Source: Pseudomonas fluorescens
GTDB taxonomy: Bacteria > Pseudomonadota > Gammaproteobacteria > Pseudomonadales > Pseudomonadaceae
Direction of reading: 5' to 3'
Assembly (NCBI RefSeq): GCF_040448305.1
Contig: NZ_CP148752.1
Location: 2,418,001-2,482,000, forward strand
Length of the DNA: 64,000 nucleotides
Position numbers and translations under genes: made by a program. The notes under the pieces are model-generated. The model was not told where the DNA came from. It saw only the letters and a program-made list of their open reading frames with translations, and made no database searches. Positions 60,587 through 64,000 of the stretch are shown piece after piece (within the stretch, counting starts at the first letter, position 1; every line of letters begins with the position of its first letter).

Positions 60587-61579
60587 TTATAGCGATGCCC
60601 TAACCACTAATGGACAATCAACTGGCTGGGCTCCCGATACGTCGAGGGTCTCGATCAGGTGCCGGGCAGCCTTGCGACCGATCTCGTAGTACGGCAGTTG
60701 CACCGTGGTCAGCGGCGGGATGAACAGCTCAGCAATACCGATCATGTTGTCGTAGCCGAGCACGGCGACATCGTCGGGAATTTTCAGGCCACGGCCCAAC
60801 AATAGCTGATAGGCACAAAAGGCAATGCGGTCGTTGCCACAGATCAGAATGTCGAATTGGGGACGACCCTCAATGATGTGCCGGTCGAGGATGGCTGCGG
60901 TTTCACCATAGGCATCATGATCGGAAAGGTCGTATTGCAGCAGTGCGTCAGGCGCCAGGCCGAATGCCTGACAGGCACGCTGCAGGCCTTTTTGTCGCAG
61001 GCCCCAGGCCAGGCTCTGTTTGGGCAGATTGATACACAGAGGGCGCCGATAGCCCTGGCTCAACGCGTGATGTACGGCGCGATACTGCCCCGATTCGTCG
61101 TCCGGCACATAACTGACCAGGTGACTGTCATCGGCCAGGCAATTGGCGAGTACCAGTGGTTTGCTCTTCAATCGCTCGGGAATGCACACCTGGCGAAACC
61201 CCATGGCGCTGAAGATCAACCCGTCGGGACGGTGCGACAACATCAGGTCGATGTTCTGGTCGGTGGGCGGGTTGCTCAACAGGTTAAGGATGAACACATT
61301 CCAGCCGGCTTGCTGTGCGGTCTGTTCGATGGACAGCAACAGTTCGACCGCGAACGGTGTGGTCGCGGTGTCCAGCGCGAACACTCCGATGGTTCGCGAC
61401 TGGAGGTTGTCGCCGCGCATCTTGCGCGCCGACAGGCTCGGTACGAACTGCAGTTCATCAATGGCGCGACGCACCCGCAGAAGGGTTTCGGGGCTCAGTT
61501 TTTCCGGATTATTGAGCGCTCGAGAAACCGTCATCAGGGACACGCCGGCCAGCTGTGCAACGTCTTTCACTGAAGTCAT
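60587..61579 (-). CDS. LacI family regulator of sucrose use
   Basis: A 330-residue LacI-family repressor. The DNA-binding domain has TSVKDVAQLAGVSLMTVSRA and ALNNPEKLSPETLLRVRRAI. The sugar-binding part includes GVFALDTATTPFAVELLLSI and ILICGNDRIAFCAYQLLLGR, PDDVAVLGYDNM. It sits just downstream of the GH32 gene on the same strand, so it is the likely sucrose/fructoside-responsive repressor of the hydrolase and ABC genes. Confidence 0.88.
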   Translation of the reverse strand: MTSVKDVAQLAGVSLMTVSRALNNPEKLSPETLLRVRRAIDELQFVPSLSARKMRGDNLQSRTIGVFALDTATTPFAVELLLSIEQTAQQAGWNVFILNLLSNPPTDQNIDLMLSHRPDGLIFSAMGFRQVCIPERLKSKPLVLANCLADDSHLVSYVPDDESGQYRAVHHALSQGYRRPLCINLPKQSLAWGLRQKGLQRACQAFGLAPDALLQYDLSDHDAYGETAAILDRHIIEGRPQFDILICGNDRIAFCAYQLLLGRGLKIPDDVAVLGYDNMIGIAELFIPPLTTVQLPYYEIGRKAARHLIETLDVSGAQPVDCPLVVRASL

Positions 61580-61654
61580 GCGAAGTGAGGCCGGTCAGGT
61601 TGACGCAGAATCATGACACAGGGCCCGGGCTTCTCGCGACCCGAATGACGCTGC

Positions 61655-63157
61655 TCATAGCCATCCAGAGCCGAGAGGCCATGCCTTGGGAATCGAGACA
61701 CGCCCGCCACTTCCGCTGGCAAACAGCTTCACGCCCAGACTGTCGGGCCCCGGATAGAAGCGACTGCTGAGACTGAAGCGCCCGTTCTCGTCGAACACTT
61801 CGATGGACGAGCGATCGAGAAACACACGCAGTTCCAGTCGCTCTTGTGTCGGGTCTATCGCCACGCTGCGCTGACCGGTGACTTGTGCACTCGAGCGGCT
61901 GCGGTCAAGCACCAGGCGCTGCAGTGATGCATCGTAATAGAGCAGGGTTTCTTCTTGACCATCATCGCTGCAACGCAAGGCGATTCCCAGGTGGCCGTCG
62001 GTGCAGCCGAGCAAATCCAGATGCACATGGATTTCGAGCCTGTCGCCATTCACTTCCCGCACCCATCGGGCTCCCGAACCATCCCACCAGGACGTGCCCG
62101 GTAATGGCTCCTTGCGCAGTGCGGTGAGCTCCCGTGCCGGATACACGCAAAGACGATCTGCATGCAGTTCAAGTTCGCGCGGCAACCCGAGCATGCCGCA
62201 CCAGTGATGGGCCTGGCTCGGCATCGGGCTTTCCCACATGTCGAGCCACGCCCACACAAGGCGCCGACCGTCGGCGGCCAGTAGCGTTTGCGCGGCATAG
62301 AAATCGTGGCCGTTATCCAGCTCGATAAAAGGCCCGCCGGTGAAGTGCCATTCGCTGTCGAGTCGGCCCACTCGATAACCGGTCTGGTACTTGTTGAGCC
62401 GTTCGTAACCCTCGGGTTGCATGCCCTGGGGGGAGTACAGCAGCACATCGCGCCCGTTCAGTCGGAACAAATCCGGGCACTCCCACATATAGCCATCGCC
62501 CTCGCTGCCGCTGGACACATAATCGAGGAACTCCCAGGCGTGCAGATCCGTGGAGCGGTATAGCGGCAGTAGCGGTTTATCACCCAGACGCGCGCCGGCA
62601 ATCAGGTACCAATAGTCATCCTCCTGCCATACCTTGGGGTCACGAAAGTGCATGATCGTGTCTTGCGGCGCGTTCTCGATGACGGCGCCATGCTTGACGA
62701 ACCGGATGCCGTCAGTGCTGGTGGCCAGGCACTGGACTTGGCGGATCGAGCGTTCGTCACCCACTTCCCCCAGCCAGGTGTGTCCGGTGTAGATCAGTGC
62801 CAGAGTATCTCCGCACACCACTGCGCTACCGGAAAAACATCCGTCACGGTCGAAGTCGTCGCCGGGCGCCAGTGCAATGGGCAAATGTTGCCAATGGACC
62901 AGATCGACACTTTTGGCATGCCCCCAATACATCGGGCCCCATTTCGCTTCGAAAGGGTGGTGTTGATAGAACACATGGTATTCGCCACGAAAGTACACCA
63001 CCCCGTTGGGGTCGTTCATCCAGCCCACGGGGGGGGCAAGATGATAATCGGGTCGATAATCGTGGATGACACGAGACAGGCCATCACTCAGCGCATGCTG
63101 CGCAATCTCAAGGGCAGCGGACATTGGAACACTCATGGAATTCAAAGACACAGTCAT
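61655..63157 (-). CDS. GH32 sucrose hydrolase (sucrose-6-phosphate hydrolase/invertase-like)
   Basis: A 500-residue glycoside hydrolase family 32 enzyme. The nucleophile is Asp49 in PPVGWMNDPNG; the transition-state stabiliser is in HFRDPKVW, and the acid/base glutamate is in YMWECPDLF. No signal peptide is obvious, so it acts in the cytoplasm, matching an ABC importer for unphosphorylated sucrose. Its ATG overlaps the 3' end of the ABC gene by 4 bp. Whether it cleaves sucrose or sucrose-6-phosphate is not decided by the sequence, but the ABC partner favours free sucrose. Confidence 0.92.
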   Translation of the reverse strand: MTVSLNSMSVPMSAALEIAQHALSDGLSRVIHDYRPDYHLAPPVGWMNDPNGVVYFRGEYHVFYQHHPFEAKWGPMYWGHAKSVDLVHWQHLPIALAPGDDFDRDGCFSGSAVVCGDTLALIYTGHTWLGEVGDERSIRQVQCLATSTDGIRFVKHGAVIENAPQDTIMHFRDPKVWQEDDYWYLIAGARLGDKPLLPLYRSTDLHAWEFLDYVSSGSEGDGYMWECPDLFRLNGRDVLLYSPQGMQPEGYERLNKYQTGYRVGRLDSEWHFTGGPFIELDNGHDFYAAQTLLAADGRRLVWAWLDMWESPMPSQAHHWCGMLGLPRELELHADRLCVYPARELTALRKEPLPGTSWWDGSGARWVREVNGDRLEIHVHLDLLGCTDGHLGIALRCSDDGQEETLLYYDASLQRLVLDRSRSSAQVTGQRSVAIDPTQERLELRVFLDRSSIEVFDENGRFSLSSRFYPGPDSLGVKLFASGSGGRVSIPKAWPLGSGWL

Positions 63158-64000
63158 AGGGCGCCTGCTCGTGCCGAGCGTAGAGGGACGCCAGGCAGGG
63201 TTTCAATGGCGTGTGGGTGGCGCTTCAAGGCCGTGCCGTCGGCGTCGAACAGGTGCAGCTTGTCGACGTCCAGTTGCAGCTCGACCCGATCGCCCGCCTG
63301 CCATCCGGCGTTGACCTCACAACGACAGATCAGTGGCTCGTCCTGACCTGTCTCGAGGTGCACATAGGTTTCGCTACCCAGGTATTCGACCGCGGTCACG
63401 ACGACGCCGGCGGTTCCCTGCGCCGCCTTGAGCGACACGTGTTCCGGGCGAATCCCCAGGCTCAGCTGCGCGTCCGCTGTCAGGTTCGAGCTGTCGAAGG
63501 GCAGGGAGGTCATATCCAAGATAGGGCAATCGACCAGGCTGGTTTCGCCTGGAGCCTGCAGGCGCGCTGCAAGAAAATTCATTCTGGGTGAACCCAGGAA
63601 GCCGGCGACAAAACGGCTGGCCGGGCGCTCATAGAGTTCGCGCGGTGAGCCGACCTGTTCGACGCGACCGCCATTGAGCACGACAATTTTGTCGGCCAGG
63701 GTCATCGCTTCAACCTGATCGTGGGTGACGTAGATCATGGTCGAGCCCAGTCGAGCATGCAGTCGGGCGATTTCGTTGCGCATCTGCACGCGCAAGGATG
63801 CATCCAGATTGGAGAGCGGCTCATCGAACAACAAAATGTCCGGCTCACGCGCCATGGCTCTGCCCATTGCCACACGCTGGCGCTGCCCTCCAGACAGTTC
63901 TTTTGGCTTGCGTTGCAGCAGTTTGTCCAATTGAAGGATTTGCGCTGTTTTCAGCACGCGCTCACGCAGGCTGCTCTTTTCAGTCTTGGCCAGTTTGAGA
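63154..64000 (-). CDS. Sugar ABC transporter ATP-binding protein (MalK/UgpC-like), 5' partial
   Basis: The frame is open at the window edge, so the N-terminus with Walker A lies outside. What is seen includes the signature LSGGQRQRVAMGRAM, Walker B ILLFDEPLSNLD, the H-loop VTHDQVEAMTLAD, and a C-terminal TOBE-like domain with LGIRPEHVSLK. This matches MalK-type ATPases of carbohydrate importers. It overlaps the GH32 hydrolase by 4 bp, so it belongs to the same sucrose operon, with the permeases and binding protein probably upstream, beyond the window. Confidence 0.92.
   Translation of the reverse strand, partial: LKLAKTEKSSLRERVLKTAQILQLDKLLQRKPKELSGGQRQRVAMGRAMAREPDILLFDEPLSNLDASLRVQMRNEIARLHARLGSTMIYVTHDQVEAMTLADKIVVLNGGRVEQVGSPRELYERPASRFVAGFLGSPRMNFLAARLQAPGETSLVDCPILDMTSLPFDSSNLTADAQLSLGIRPEHVSLKAAQGTAGVVVTAVEYLGSETYVHLETGQDEPLICRCEVNAGWQAGDRVELQLDVDKLHLFDADGTALKRHPHAIETLPGVPLRSARAGAL

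Overview
The window looks like a Pseudomonas chromosome of the fluorescens/putida type. It is GC-rich and carries a NicB-like haem-bearing molybdo-enzyme, a DUF1302/DUF1329 envelope cluster, an acetylpolyamine amidohydrolase-like gene, many TetR, AraC, LacI and Lrp switches, and IS66 and IS1182 elements. The genus is inferred from gene content. I saw no rRNA, tRNA or CRISPR array.

Layout. 0-4 kb: the 3' end of a molybdopterin dehydrogenase fused to three cytochrome c domains, a convergent TetR regulator, and an XdhC-type maturation factor. 4.2-4.5 kb: a decayed IS66 transposase. 4.5-12.2 kb: a minus-strand catabolic operon (membrane protein, SDR, thiolase, acyl-CoA ligase, saccharopine-dehydrogenase-like reductase, acyl-CoA dehydrogenase, NmrA-like reductase) with a divergent AraC regulator. 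13.4-26.1 kb: a large LuxR/MalT-type regulator, then a plus-strand set of thiolase, DUF1302 outer-membrane protein, DUF1329 periplasmic protein, YCF48 propeller, MMPL/RND membrane protein and acyl-CoA ligase. 26.1-36.8 kb: a minus-strand locus with a radical SAM sulfatase-maturing enzyme, a large Ser-type sulfatase, a cupin, two DUF1254/DUF1214 proteins, a DUF3313 lipoprotein and two outer-membrane barrels. AraC and GrpB genes follow.

39-50 kb: a second IS66 relic beside a truncated response-regulator fragment, then six genes encoding two complete TRAP transporters in tandem, then an intact IS1182-family element and an internally deleted integrase. 50.1-54.8 kb: a four-gene oxidoreductase operon (old yellow enzyme, SDR, alpha/beta hydrolase, quinone oxidoreductase) facing a TetR gene across a pair of near-identical inverted operators. 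55.3-60.4 kb: an amino-acid permease, ornithine cyclodeaminase and acetylpolyamine-amidohydrolase operon with a divergent Lrp regulator and a LysE exporter. 60.6-64 kb: a LacI regulator, a GH32 sucrose hydrolase and the 3' part of a sugar ABC ATPase.

How it fits together. The 4.5-36.8 kb stretch reads as a catabolic island for hydrophobic, possibly sulfated or esterified, carbon compounds. Outer-membrane barrels and a DUF1302/DUF1329/YCF48/MMPL assembly would move the substrate. Two CoA ligases, two SCP-x-like thiolases and an acyl-CoA dehydrogenase would break it down. Inverted IS66 relics lie at both ends of this stretch. The substrate cannot be named from sequence alone.
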